Part shown: piece by piece, positions 16,684-23,710 of the stretch
How the letters are laid out: every line of letters starts with the position of its first letter
Numbering within the stretch: position 1 is the first letter of the stretch
Origin: Sulfurimonas sp.
Lineage (GTDB): Bacteria; Campylobacterota; Campylobacteria; Campylobacterales; Sulfurimonadaceae
Length of the DNA: 37,821 nt
Direction of reading: 5' to 3'
Assembly: GCF_027056685.1 (NCBI RefSeq)
Contig: NZ_JALUKE010000065.1
Location: forward strand, 1-37,821
Program-made: the position numbers and the translations under genes
Notes under the pieces: generated by a model
Database searches by the model: none
What the model was told of the DNA's origin: nothing
What the model saw: only the letters and a program-made list of their open reading frames with translations

Positions 16684-17556
16684 ATGGTAGGTGGAATATT
16701 TGCAATTTTAGACGATATAGCAATGCTTATGGATGACACGGCAGCAGTTACGAAAATATCTGTAAAAAATACCGTGCCACTTTTAGGCGATGATCTCGCA
16801 GTAAACGCAGAAGAAGCTTCAGGCTACAACGCTTCAAGAGAGCTACCCGTTCTTTGGGCAATCACCAAAGGCTCATTTCGTAACAAGCTTATCATTCTGC
16901 CCATTGCTTTCATTCTCAGTGCCATAGCACCTTGGCTTATCTCACCCATTTTAGTACTTGGTGGGTTGTACCTTTCTTTTGAGGGTGCAGAGGTCATTTA
17001 TCACTATCTACACTCAAAGTTCAAAAAAGATGCTCATCACGAAGATAGTGCTAAAAAGCTCACAGAAGAGCAAAAAATAAAATCAGCCATTGTCACAGAC
17101 TTCATTCTATCCATAGAGATTGTAGTCGTTGCTCTTGGAAGCGTGATAGAGCAACCCTTTGTGATGCAGCTTGTCGTCGTCTCATTCATTGCTGTTTTAG
17201 CAACAGTTGGGGTCTATGGCATTGTTGCCCTGCTTGTGCGTATGGATGACATCGGGTACTACATCATTGAAAAAGCAGAAAGAGATTCCCTCAAAGAGAA
17301 GTTTGGCAAACTCCTTGTCACATCCCTGCCAAAGGTCATAAAAGTGCTCTCAGTTGTCGGAACCATTGCGATGCTGCTTGTTGCAGGAAGTCTCATCAGC
17401 CATCATTTAGATTTTATACACCATTTTTACAGCGAATACTTCTCCATGGTACCTATGCTTGCCTTTGATTTTGTATTGGCACTTATTACAGGTGCGATTT
17501 TACTTACATTTATCACGCTTTTTACTCCGATTGTTCCTGAGTCGAGCAATAAATAG
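16684..17556 (+). CDS. DUF808 (YedI-like) inner membrane protein
   Basis: A 290-residue member of the DUF808/YedI family. The N-terminus GGIFAILDDIAMLMDDTAAVTKISVKNTVPLLGDDLAVNAEEASGY is the family hallmark, followed by KGSFRNKLIILP and about five hydrophobic membrane segments (near residues 67-95, 140-160, 165-185, 215-235 and 255-280). The function is unknown. ATG 16684 follows GAGGTAGCA. The last 35 bases overlap, in the opposite direction, a remnant of a TIGR02757 gene, so these two genes were probably convergent neighbours before the downstream cassette arrived. The tail TPIVPESSNK may therefore be shaped by that overlap. Confidence 0.88.
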   Translation: MVGGIFAILDDIAMLMDDTAAVTKISVKNTVPLLGDDLAVNAEEASGYNASRELPVLWAITKGSFRNKLIILPIAFILSAIAPWLISPILVLGGLYLSFEGAEVIYHYLHSKFKKDAHHEDSAKKLTEEQKIKSAIVTDFILSIEIVVVALGSVIEQPFVMQLVVVSFIAVLATVGVYGIVALLVRMDDIGYYIIEKAERDSLKEKFGKLLVTSLPKVIKVLSVVGTIAMLLVAGSLISHHLDFIHHFYSEYFSMVPMLAFDFVLALITGAILLTFITLFTPIVPESSNK

Positions 17557-17596
17557 CAAAGTCGTATTTCAAAGGATTCTCTGTATCAGAACTCTT
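17522..17596 (-). pseudogene. Displaced 3' end of a TIGR02757 gene
   Basis: Read on the minus strand, 25 codons give K-S-S-D-T-E-N-P-L-K-Y-D-F-A-I-Y-C-S-T-Q-E-Q-S-E-stop. The intact TIGR02757 gene 1.7 kb away ends K-S-F-D-G-E-D-P-L-K-Y-D-F-A-L-Y-R-L-G-Q-E-G-L-A-stop, the same number of codons to the stop. In the core 15 positions (S to Y) 11 are identical, and most base changes are transitions. Upstream of the Lys the similarity ends and parE sequence begins. I read it as the host gene's original 3' end, displaced by insertion of the cassette. Confidence 0.75.
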
Positions 17597-17891
17597 TCTT
17601 ATGATATCTGTCTTTCCAATAGTTAGGTTTTCGTTGAAGTTGCATAATAGCTAAAACAATAATTTCTTCACCTCTCTGATAATAAATTATTCCAAATGGG
17701 AAACGATTTGTTAAACATCTTCTTATTTCTCCATCAAGTTTTTGCCAAGCGGTTGGAAATTCTAAAATCCTTTGAATTGTTTTTTGCACTTCATAAGCAA
17801 ACTCTACACCAAGATTTACTTTACATTCTTCATAGTAATCAACTGCAATATTTAACTCAAGTTCAGCATCTGGATGAAATAAATAAGTCAT
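17586..17891 (-). CDS. RelE/ParE-superfamily toxin
   Basis: A 101-residue toxin-like protein of the RelE/ParE fold: FHPDAELELNIAVDYYEECKVNLGVEFAYEVQKTIQRILEFPTAWQKL, then RRCLTNRFPFGIIYYQRGEEIIVLAIMQLQRKPNYW. The pattern of helical hairpin, LTNRFPFGIIY strand and final HxxRxP-like QRKPNYW is closest to ParE-type gyrase toxins, but target prediction is weak. Its ATG directly follows the antitoxin stop (TAAATG). Its stop codon lies inside the displaced TIGR02757 fragment, so its last residues are fixed by the insertion junction. Confidence 0.88.
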   Translation of the reverse strand: MTYLFHPDAELELNIAVDYYEECKVNLGVEFAYEVQKTIQRILEFPTAWQKLDGEIRRCLTNRFPFGIIYYQRGEEIIVLAIMQLQRKPNYWKDRYHKKEF

Positions 17892-18125
17892 TTATGAATT
17901 TAATCTTTTTGCTATTTTTTGAAAAACTTCATTTCCATCAATAAGAGTTATCGAGTTAGTTTCGATATCATTTTTTCTTTTGTTTACTTCCTTTATCCAA
18001 AGCGCATCTATTGAACTATTGGTAGGTGTAATACTCGCTAATATTCTATCAACAATTTTAGTTTTTAAATCTATTGGTAAGAGATTGATTTCATCAAATA
18101 ATTCTTCTTGTTTTAACGCTAACAT
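17892..18125 (-). CDS. Addiction-module antitoxin of the TIGR02574 type
   Basis: A 77-residue protein similar to addiction module components paired with ParE-like toxins: LFDEINLLPIDLKTKIVDRILASITPTNSSIDALWIKEVNKRKNDIETNSITLIDGNEVFQKI. The LPxxxKxxIVDxIL helix and the terminal GxEVFxKI motif are typical. It binds and blocks the partner toxin and probably represses its own promoter. A GGAGGG site and a palindromic TATAAT promoter precede it, and its stop abuts the toxin start. Confidence 0.85.
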   Translation of the reverse strand: MLALKQEELFDEINLLPIDLKTKIVDRILASITPTNSSIDALWIKEVNKRKNDIETNSITLIDGNEVFQKIAKRLNS

Positions 18126-18167
18126 TCAAAACCCTCCTTTTTTAAGGCAACTATTTATTTTTAAAGT

Positions 18168-18185
18168 TATGTGTATTATAACATA
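18168..18185 (-). promoter_or_regulatory. Palindromic promoter/operator of the parE-antitoxin operon
   Basis: TATGT and ACATA arms flank 8 bases containing the minus-strand -10 box TATAAT, 49 bases before the antitoxin ATG. The 18-mer differs at only two positions from the mntA promoter element 2.8 kb away. The placement over the -10 suits autorepression. Confidence 0.55.
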
Positions 18186-18268
18186 TACAACTTCATTGAA
18201 AAGTTTTGGTTTCTAAGTTGAGAAATATTTAAGCCATCCTTGAGGCAAATATTGATTCATGCATTTTG

Positions 18269-19141
18269 TTAGCTTTTAATACTTTCCATATCTTTTAAGC
18301 TTATGCCTTTTGTGCTCTTCCATTCAGTTAAACCATTTGCACTTCTTCCCATAACTATTGCAGCCGCTGCTGATGGGCTATTAAATAAATAGTCACTTGT
18401 AAAAACGAATTTTCCATTTTCTTTAATAATACTTTTATTGTTAATCAATTCTTGTCTTAACTTTTTCCAACCATCTGGATATGAATCAACTGTTGAAGAT
18501 GCGATTTCAGAACCTTTGAGCACAACAAATCCACCTGATGTTTGTTGCCCTTTTGCATTTGCACCTCGCGCAGCCTTGATAAAAAAGTTTGAATTTATTT
18601 TTTTATCATCAATTGACTCCTGAATCAATTCTTCAAAAGCTTTAAATCCCAAAACATTAACAAGCATTTTAATATTTTCAATAAACTCTTCCATTTCTGC
18701 TTGATCAGATTCAGAAATTGAAGGTTGCGTTGGTGTATTACTGTTTTTAACCTCGTAACGATTAATTTTAACTGCGATTTGATGCAACCTATTTTCTAAA
18801 TATTTTATATGAGCTTTATTGAGGTTGTCATCTTTACTTATTAAAACAACTGCTTCATTCCAATAGTCTTTTTCATTAAGATGTTGAGAGAGTCTTTTAA
18901 TAATATTTTCTGCCTCTCCAATATATATAACATCTTTTTCAGATGTTATATCTGGTTTACCAAATAAAAAATATACACCTGTATTTGAAAGTTCTTCTCT
19001 CTTAGCACTATCCTTAATCATATTTCTAGGTAACTTATATGCCTTACCTGTCCAGTTTGAAAGTTCACATGTCATTCTTCCATTTGGGATACCATCTAAT
19101 AAAAATAACTTTATTGTTTTAGCAAATACTTTTCCTCTCAT
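18269..19141 (-). CDS. GIY-YIG nuclease domain protein with DUF4357
   Basis: A 290-residue protein from ATG 19141, chosen because GGAGAATT lies just before it; the track adds 20 weak residues. After an N-terminal strand region (TIKLFLLDGIPNGRMTCELSNWTGKAYKLPR), the GIY-YIG domain shows TGVYFLFG (54-61), VIYIGEAENIIKRLSQH (71-87) and the metal-binding Glu in KYLENRLHQ (about Glu116). A linker leads to C-terminal DUF4357 (GGFVVLKGSEIASS...SPSAAAAIVMGRSANGLTEWKS). Such proteins are scattered accessory genes, often near restriction or defence loci; their biological role is not settled. It sits upstream of the toxin-antitoxin pair inside a cassette at the end of the TIGR02757 gene. Confidence 0.87.
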   Translation of the reverse strand: MRGKVFAKTIKLFLLDGIPNGRMTCELSNWTGKAYKLPRNMIKDSAKREELSNTGVYFLFGKPDITSEKDVIYIGEAENIIKRLSQHLNEKDYWNEAVVLISKDDNLNKAHIKYLENRLHQIAVKINRYEVKNSNTPTQPSISESDQAEMEEFIENIKMLVNVLGFKAFEELIQESIDDKKINSNFFIKAARGANAKGQQTSGGFVVLKGSEIASSTVDSYPDGWKKLRQELINNKSIIKENGKFVFTSDYLFNSPSAAAAIVMGRSANGLTEWKSTKGISLKDMESIKS

Positions 19142-19242
19142 AATTCTCCAATTTAAATATAAGCTCTTTATTAACAAACATTTTACACAAATCAACTCCA
19201 AATAGCAACATTAACCAACGAATTATCCCTCAAACAATATTT

Positions 19243-19986
19243 TCAAGCCAATCCTTCCTGCCCCAAACGATAAAGTGCAAAATCATACTTCAAAGGGTCT
19301 TCCCCGTCGAAACTTTTTAGCGTTTTCGTCAGTTCAAACGCAGCTTCGAGGTCGTAAGTCTTTCTTTTGAGCAGTCCTAAACGCAGCCCTACATGAAAAG
19401 TGTGTGTATCGAGTGGAATTATTAAGTCTGCCTTATTTACGCCACTCCACAGACCCATATCTATGTTGTCTTTTCGTACTACCCAGCGTAAAAACATCAT
19501 CCATCTCTTGAGTGCTCCTGCTCCCTTGCGTTTAGTCGTCACATTTCCCAGTAAAAAGGTGTAGCCTCTTGAGTTGTGAGGATAGAGTTCTCTGAGTCTG
19601 CTTATGAGAGCGTTTAGCCCATCTATTACGCTGCGTTTAGGAGCATAACTCTCTACAAAAACACCTTCAAGTGTTGTCACTGCGTTTAACCTTTTGAGTG
19701 CTATAAAAAGAGCGATGATGTCCTCACTCTTTTGAAATCTGTAGTAGTGATTTTGCAGCGCATTTTGTATCTCTTCATCACTTTTTTGCAGTAGCGAGAA
19801 GTCTAAAGAGTCTAAAAACTTCACAATCTGAGTAACATTGCCATAAGAAAAAAGCGCGCAAATAAGTGCGATATTTGCATCATTGTAGCGTTTGGCGACG
19901 ATGATGGGGTCGAGCTTTTCACTGTTTACTTCATCACTTCTGTTGCGTTTGGAAACTTCAGCGTCAAGCCTTGCTTTTATGCTCAT
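19243..19986 (-). CDS. TIGR02757 (DUF2400) family protein
   Basis: A 247-residue protein of the TIGR02757/DUF2400 family, common in Bacteroidetes and Campylobacterota. Helical, with landmarks YNDANIALICALFSYGNVTQIV near residue 34, KGAGALKRWMMFLRWVVRKDNIDMGLW near 150, IIPLDTHTFHVGLRLGLL and the terminal DGEDPLKYDFALYRLGQ. The LDTHTFHVGLRLGL segment recalls the HhH-GPD DNA glycosylase fold, but catalytic function is unproven. It overlaps rpoN by 4 bases (ATGA), so it ends that operon. A displaced copy of its 3' end lies at about 17.55 kb. It carries four exact AAACGCAG copies. Confidence 0.88.
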   Translation of the reverse strand: MSIKARLDAEVSKRNRSDEVNSEKLDPIIVAKRYNDANIALICALFSYGNVTQIVKFLDSLDFSLLQKSDEEIQNALQNHYYRFQKSEDIIALFIALKRLNAVTTLEGVFVESYAPKRSVIDGLNALISRLRELYPHNSRGYTFLLGNVTTKRKGAGALKRWMMFLRWVVRKDNIDMGLWSGVNKADLIIPLDTHTFHVGLRLGLLKRKTYDLEAAFELTKTLKSFDGEDPLKYDFALYRLGQEGLA

Positions 19987-21257
19987 GTGAGTCCGAGTTT
20001 GTAGAGCTTTTTACGCTCACTTGAACCTGCGATGTTGAGCTGTTTTCTGTACTTTGCGATGGTTCTGCGCACCATTTTTACTTTGAACTTCTCTTGAATA
20101 AGGTCAAGCAGCTTCATATCGCTCAACGGCTTCTCTCTGCTCTCCTCTTTTATAAGTCCAACCAGAAACTCTTTTATGGCTGCGTTTGAGACATCTTCAT
20201 CTATGGCGGTGGTGAAGAACTCCTTCATCGCAAGCACACCTCTATCGCAGGCTATGTATTTGTTGGCAATGGCGCGTGAAATGGTTGAGGGGTTATGCCC
20301 AAACTCATCTGCCAAAGTCTTAAGCGTCAGCGGCATTATCTGCCCGCCTGTAAAGAAGTCGTACTGGTACTCAACTATCATCAGCCCTACTTTGTAGAGC
20401 GTTGCTTTTCGCATATCGAGTGCATCTACAAGCGATTTTGCCTCTTTTATCTTCTCTTTTACAAAGTCGTGCTCCACTCCATAATCTGCATCTATGGTGA
20501 TGTTTGGGTAGTAAGCATCATTGAGTTTTACTTCTATCTGGTTTTCATCATTAAAGTAGATCATCAGGTCAGGTACTATCTGCGCTGACTCCTCTTGGTA
20601 CTCAATGTTTGGCGGGTTTTTAAAAGTAGAGAGAGTATGCATCACCTCTGAAAAGTGCTCATGCGAGGAGTAACTGTGAATGTTTTGCATATCGTTAATG
20701 ATTGCAACTGCCAAAGGGTATGCTGTGTCGCTTATCTCAGAGTTGTCAAGCTGAAACAAAAAGGACTCTGCCAAATCTTTTGCCCCGATGCCAAGTGGTT
20801 CAATGTGCGCAAAACGCAGACGAGTCTTCTCAAAAAAATCAACTTCTATTGCATTTTTTTGACAAAACTCCTCTGTATCTCCCTCATAGTAGCCAAGTTC
20901 ATCAAGGTTTGCTACAACATACTGTGCTATCTTTTGCGAAATGGGTGTCGGAAAGAGTGGAGCTTCAAGCTGTTCATCTAAAACATCGTAGAGTGATTTG
21001 TGAGCAATGGTCAGGGCTTCTATCTGCTCTGTTCGTGAGTTACTTACAGCGCGTGAGATAATTTTGCGCGGTATCTTCTTCTCAAAATCCTCTTCATAGC
21101 CGGACTTTACCTCAATGAGAGGATTTGCTTCAACAAAAGGGCTCATCGCCTCACCCAAATCTGAGAGACTTGAGTGCAAAATAGGAAGCCAATTTCTCAG
21201 CGTGCTCGAGAGCTTGTGTTTGTTCTCTACACTCTGCGTCTGTCTTAGTGCTGCCAT
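19983..21257 (-). CDS. rpoN: RNA polymerase sigma-54 factor RpoN
   Basis: The alternative sigma factor that, with a bEBP activator, drives mid-class flagellar genes in Campylobacterota. The 424 residues show region I (LRQTQSVENKHKLSSTLRNWLPILHSSLSDLGEAM), the acidic and core-binding part (DVLDEQLEAPL..., LDELGYYEG, EPLGIGAKDLAESF), the helix-turn-helix (TLKTLADEFGHNPSTISRAIANKYIACDRG) and the RpoN box VRRTIAKYR at 396-404. It is shorter than E. coli RpoN (477) but like the Campylobacter form. It lies 15 bases after lptB; S4-tsaE-lptB-rpoN is conserved in Campylobacter (from memory). Confidence 0.95.
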   Translation of the reverse strand: MAALRQTQSVENKHKLSSTLRNWLPILHSSLSDLGEAMSPFVEANPLIEVKSGYEEDFEKKIPRKIISRAVSNSRTEQIEALTIAHKSLYDVLDEQLEAPLFPTPISQKIAQYVVANLDELGYYEGDTEEFCQKNAIEVDFFEKTRLRFAHIEPLGIGAKDLAESFLFQLDNSEISDTAYPLAVAIINDMQNIHSYSSHEHFSEVMHTLSTFKNPPNIEYQEESAQIVPDLMIYFNDENQIEVKLNDAYYPNITIDADYGVEHDFVKEKIKEAKSLVDALDMRKATLYKVGLMIVEYQYDFFTGGQIMPLTLKTLADEFGHNPSTISRAIANKYIACDRGVLAMKEFFTTAIDEDVSNAAIKEFLVGLIKEESREKPLSDMKLLDLIQEKFKVKMVRRTIAKYRKQLNIAGSSERKKLYKLGLT

Positions 21258-21272
21258 CGCGTTAATATGCCA

Positions 21273-21995
21273 TTAGAGTTTGAAGTTTTCGCCAAGATAG
21301 TGCTTGCGGACATCTTCGTTTTGTCCTATCTCATCACTTGTTCCACTTGCAAGAAGCTCACCCGATTTTATAACATAGGCTCTGTCACACACATCGAGCG
21401 TCTCACGGACATTATGGTCGGTTATAAGTACACCGATGTTATAAGAGACAAGCTGATGGATGACTTTTTGAATATCCATCACGGCGATGGGGTCAACCCC
21501 TGCGAAAGGCTCATCGAGTAGTAAGAACTTCGGCTTATTTACCAAAGCACGGGCAATCTCCACACGACGACGCTCCCCACCACTCAAACTTATACCTTTA
21601 CGGTAACGAATAGGCTCAATGTTAAACATATCAAGCAGTTCAAGTATTCGCTCTTCTTGCTCTTTTTTGCTCATATTGCCCACCTGTGCAGCTATCATCA
21701 GGTTATCTTCCACACTCAGATCTTTAAATATTGACGCCTCTTGCGGCAAGTAGCCTATACCCTTGAGTGCGCGTTGGTGCAGTGGCATCCCAATGAGGTC
21801 TTCACCATCAAAAAAAACCTTGCCGCTTGTTGCTTCTACAAGTCCACAAATCATATAAAAAGTGGTCGTTTTCCCTGCTCCATTTGGTCCAAGCAGCCCT
21901 ACAACCTCGCCGCTTGCCACTTTAAGGCTCACACTCTTTACTATTTCTAAATCTTTTATTTTCTTTTGCAGTTCAACCGCTTCTAGTGTATGCAT
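21273..21995 (-). CDS. lptB: LPS-export ABC transporter ATPase LptB
   Basis: The ATPase that powers LPS extraction from the inner membrane with LptF/LptG. Walker [10 protein letters not shown] (36-44), Q-loop LPQEAS, signature [15 protein letters not shown], Walker [14 protein letters not shown] and the switch His in [12 protein letters not shown] are intact. The [16 protein letters not shown] and [17 protein letters not shown] segments are typical of LptB. Length, 240 residues, is standard. The start overlaps the 3' end of tsaE by 13 bases. Confidence 0.94.
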   Translation of the reverse strand: MHTLEAVELQKKIKDLEIVKSVSLKVASGEVVGLLGPNGAGKTTTFYMICGLVEATSGKVFFDGEDLIGMPLHQRALKGIGYLPQEASIFKDLSVEDNLMIAAQVGNMSKKEQEERILELLDMFNIEPIRYRKGISLSGGERRRVEIARALVNKPKFLLLDEPFAGVDPIAVMDIQKVIHQLVSYNIGVLITDHNVRETLDVCDRAYVIKSGELLASGTSDEIGQNEDVRKHYLGENFKL

Positions 21996-22399
21996 AGCGT
22001 GTACTCTCTTGTATCATTTGAAGTTTTTTCTATGTCTATCGTCATTACATCAATGCCGACGGAAGTTAAAAGGTCGAGGAGTTTTTCATCGCCCCACTCT
22101 ATAAAGTGCAGCCCCTCTTTGTCAAGCTCTTCAAGCATCCCCAAAGAGATGAAATGCTCCACCCCGTGGTTGTAGATGTCGTAGTGAAAAATTCTCTCCC
22201 CATAACACTGCTGCAGTGAAAATGTCGGCGAGGTCACATCATCGTCACAGCCCATCTTCTTGGCTATCACCTTAACAAGCGTTGTCTTTCCCGCTGCCAA
22301 ATCACCGCGTAAAATCACTACACCGTTTTGAAATGAGGCTAAAATATCTTCTGCCAATCCCTCAAGTTCATCTACTTTTAAAGTATATTTTTCTCTCAT
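21983..22399 (-). CDS. tsaE: tRNA t6A synthesis ATPase TsaE
   Basis: TsaE is the small P-loop ATPase of the TsaBDE complex that makes N6-threonylcarbamoyl-adenosine at position 37 of ANN-decoding tRNAs. Seen are the Walker [14 protein letters not shown] (31-43), [15 protein letters not shown] with the switch-like Thr, FHYDIYNHG and LHFIEWGDE. The usual GxxGxGKT is here GDLAAGKT, as in many TsaE. The 138 residues match. It overlaps trpD by 4 bases and lptB by 13. Confidence 0.92.
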   Translation of the reverse strand: MREKYTLKVDELEGLAEDILASFQNGVVILRGDLAAGKTTLVKVIAKKMGCDDDVTSPTFSLQQCYGERIFHYDIYNHGVEHFISLGMLEELDKEGLHFIEWGDEKLLDLLTSVGIDVMTIDIEKTSNDTREYTLCIH

Positions 22400-23382
22400 A
22401 ATTTGTTAGATATCTCTACTATCTGTTTGAGCTTTTTCTTCGGTCTTGCGTTTGCAATAGCTTCTCTTGCCATCTCCAGACCATCTTGAATATCTCGTGC
22501 CAAACCATCGACCATCAGTGATGCCGATGTGTTTATAAGCACAATGTCTCGCTGTGCATCTGTTGCGTTTGCATCAAAAATAGCGCGCATAATATTTGCA
22601 TTCAAGTTTGCATCGCCGCCTACTATTTCCTTAAGTGGCGCTCTTTTTATGCCATAGTTTTGCGGGTCTATCTCAAACTCTGTGACCTTGCCATCTTTTA
22701 AGAGTGAAGCGTGGGTAATATCGCTGATGCCTATCTCATCCATCCCCTCATTTGAGCTTACAACAAGTGCAGAAGTAGCACCGTTTATTTTGAGTGCCTC
22801 TGCCATTTTAGGTACAAACGATTTGTCAAATACGCCAAGCATATACTTTTTGATGTTCGCAGGATTTGTCAGTGGCCCTAAAACATTAAAAACCGTTTTA
22901 TGCTCAATGGACTTACGCACAGGCATAATGAACTTCATCGCAGGGTGATGGTTTTGAGCAAACATAAAACACCAGCCAGCTTCTTCCAAAAGTCGTGCAT
23001 TTTGCTCGACACTTAAAGCCAGATTCACACCCAAAGCCTCAAGCACATCAGCACTTCCACTCTTTGAAGTAATGGAACGGTTACCGTGTTTTGAAACAGT
23101 TGCCCCGCACGATGCAGCCAAGATGGAAGTAGTTGTCGAGATATTAAAAGAGCCTATTTTATCGCCGCCAGTTCCTACTATATCTATAGCTTTTTCACGA
23201 GTTGCTTCTAATATTGGTAAAGGAATTGCAAATGAGCGCATCACATCTGCAGCGGCTGCTATGACCTCCACGGGAGTATCTGCATCAAGTGTAAGTCCTG
23301 ATAAAAACTCACGCATAGCCTCATCACTCATCTCATGCTTAAATAGAGAGGTAAATTTCAGTTTTGCTTCATCATAGTTCAT
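22396..23382 (-). CDS. trpD: Anthranilate phosphoribosyltransferase TrpD
   Basis: TrpD transfers phosphoribose from PRPP to anthranilate, the second step of tryptophan synthesis. The PRPP site GTGGDKIGSFNIST (70-83), KHGNRSITSKSGSADVLEALGV (98-119) and HHPAMKFIMPVRKSI are intact; FNVLGPLTNPA follows. Length 328 is standard. It is not with other trp genes here. It lies between the S4 gene (1 base gap) and tsaE (4-base overlap), whereas in Campylobacter those neighbours are adjacent (from memory), so it was probably inserted into this operon. Confidence 0.94.
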   Translation of the reverse strand: MNYDEAKLKFTSLFKHEMSDEAMREFLSGLTLDADTPVEVIAAAADVMRSFAIPLPILEATREKAIDIVGTGGDKIGSFNISTTTSILAASCGATVSKHGNRSITSKSGSADVLEALGVNLALSVEQNARLLEEAGWCFMFAQNHHPAMKFIMPVRKSIEHKTVFNVLGPLTNPANIKKYMLGVFDKSFVPKMAEALKINGATSALVVSSNEGMDEIGISDITHASLLKDGKVTEFEIDPQNYGIKRAPLKEIVGGDANLNANIMRAIFDANATDAQRDIVLINTSASLMVDGLARDIQDGLEMAREAIANARPKKKLKQIVEISNKL

Positions 23383-23383
23383 A

Positions 23384-23629
23384 TTAAAGTTCCTTAATGT
23401 ACTGGTCTTGAAGAGATTTCGGAGTAGATTTTGTCGTTGGAAGTTGCAACACTTGGTACTTCTTCGCTGCGTTTAGGTAGTTGATGGTAATGACATCACC
23501 CACTGCTACATTTTTACTTGCCTTGACGACAACATCATTTATGAGTACAACGCCGTTACTTATCATATCTTGTGCAACGGAGCGTCTTTTTGTAATATTT
23601 ACAGAGTTTAAAAATTTATCTATTCGCAT
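23384..23629 (-). CDS. Small S4-domain RNA-binding protein
   Basis: An 81-residue protein made almost wholly of one S4 domain: MRIDKFLNSVNITKRRSVAQDMISNGVVLINDVVVKASKNVAVGDVITI. It resembles HslR/RqcP-type proteins that bind ribosomal or stalled-tRNA complexes, but the exact group cannot be told from sequence alone. It heads the S4-trpD-tsaE-lptB-rpoN operon. Its C-terminal tail (PTTKSTPKSLQDQYIKEL) is basic and polar. An antisense-strand AAACGCAG lies in it. Confidence 0.88.
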   Translation of the reverse strand: MRIDKFLNSVNITKRRSVAQDMISNGVVLINDVVVKASKNVAVGDVITINYLNAAKKYQVLQLPTTKSTPKSLQDQYIKEL

Positions 23630-23665
23630 CTTCTACTTTCTCAAACTTTTTATTAATTTTTTATT

Positions 23666-23671
23666 ATTGTA
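23666..23671 (-). promoter_or_regulatory. Possible -10 box for the S4-trpD-rpoN operon
   Basis: On the minus strand TACAAT (one mismatch to the consensus) lies 36 bases before the S4 gene start, in the 81-base A/T-rich divergent gap with the methyltransferase gene. Base composition makes chance matches likely. Confidence 0.35.
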
Positions 23672-23710
23672 GGCAAATATAACTGAAAAGAATGTAAGAG
23701 AAAGTCAATA

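Larger units (their letters stand above)
17597..19242. mobile_element. Inserted toxin-antitoxin/GIY-YIG cassette
   Basis: About 1.65 kb holding the GIY-YIG/DUF4357 gene, the antitoxin and the ParE-type toxin, all on the minus strand. It is bounded on one side by the intact TIGR02757 stop and on the other by a diverged copy of the same gene's 3' end. It has no exact AAACGCAG copy. No integrase or transposase is present, so the mechanism is unknown: target-end replacement by a lost recombinase, homologous exchange, or nuclease-driven homing are possible. Boundaries are inferred from where the similarity stops. Confidence 0.55.
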
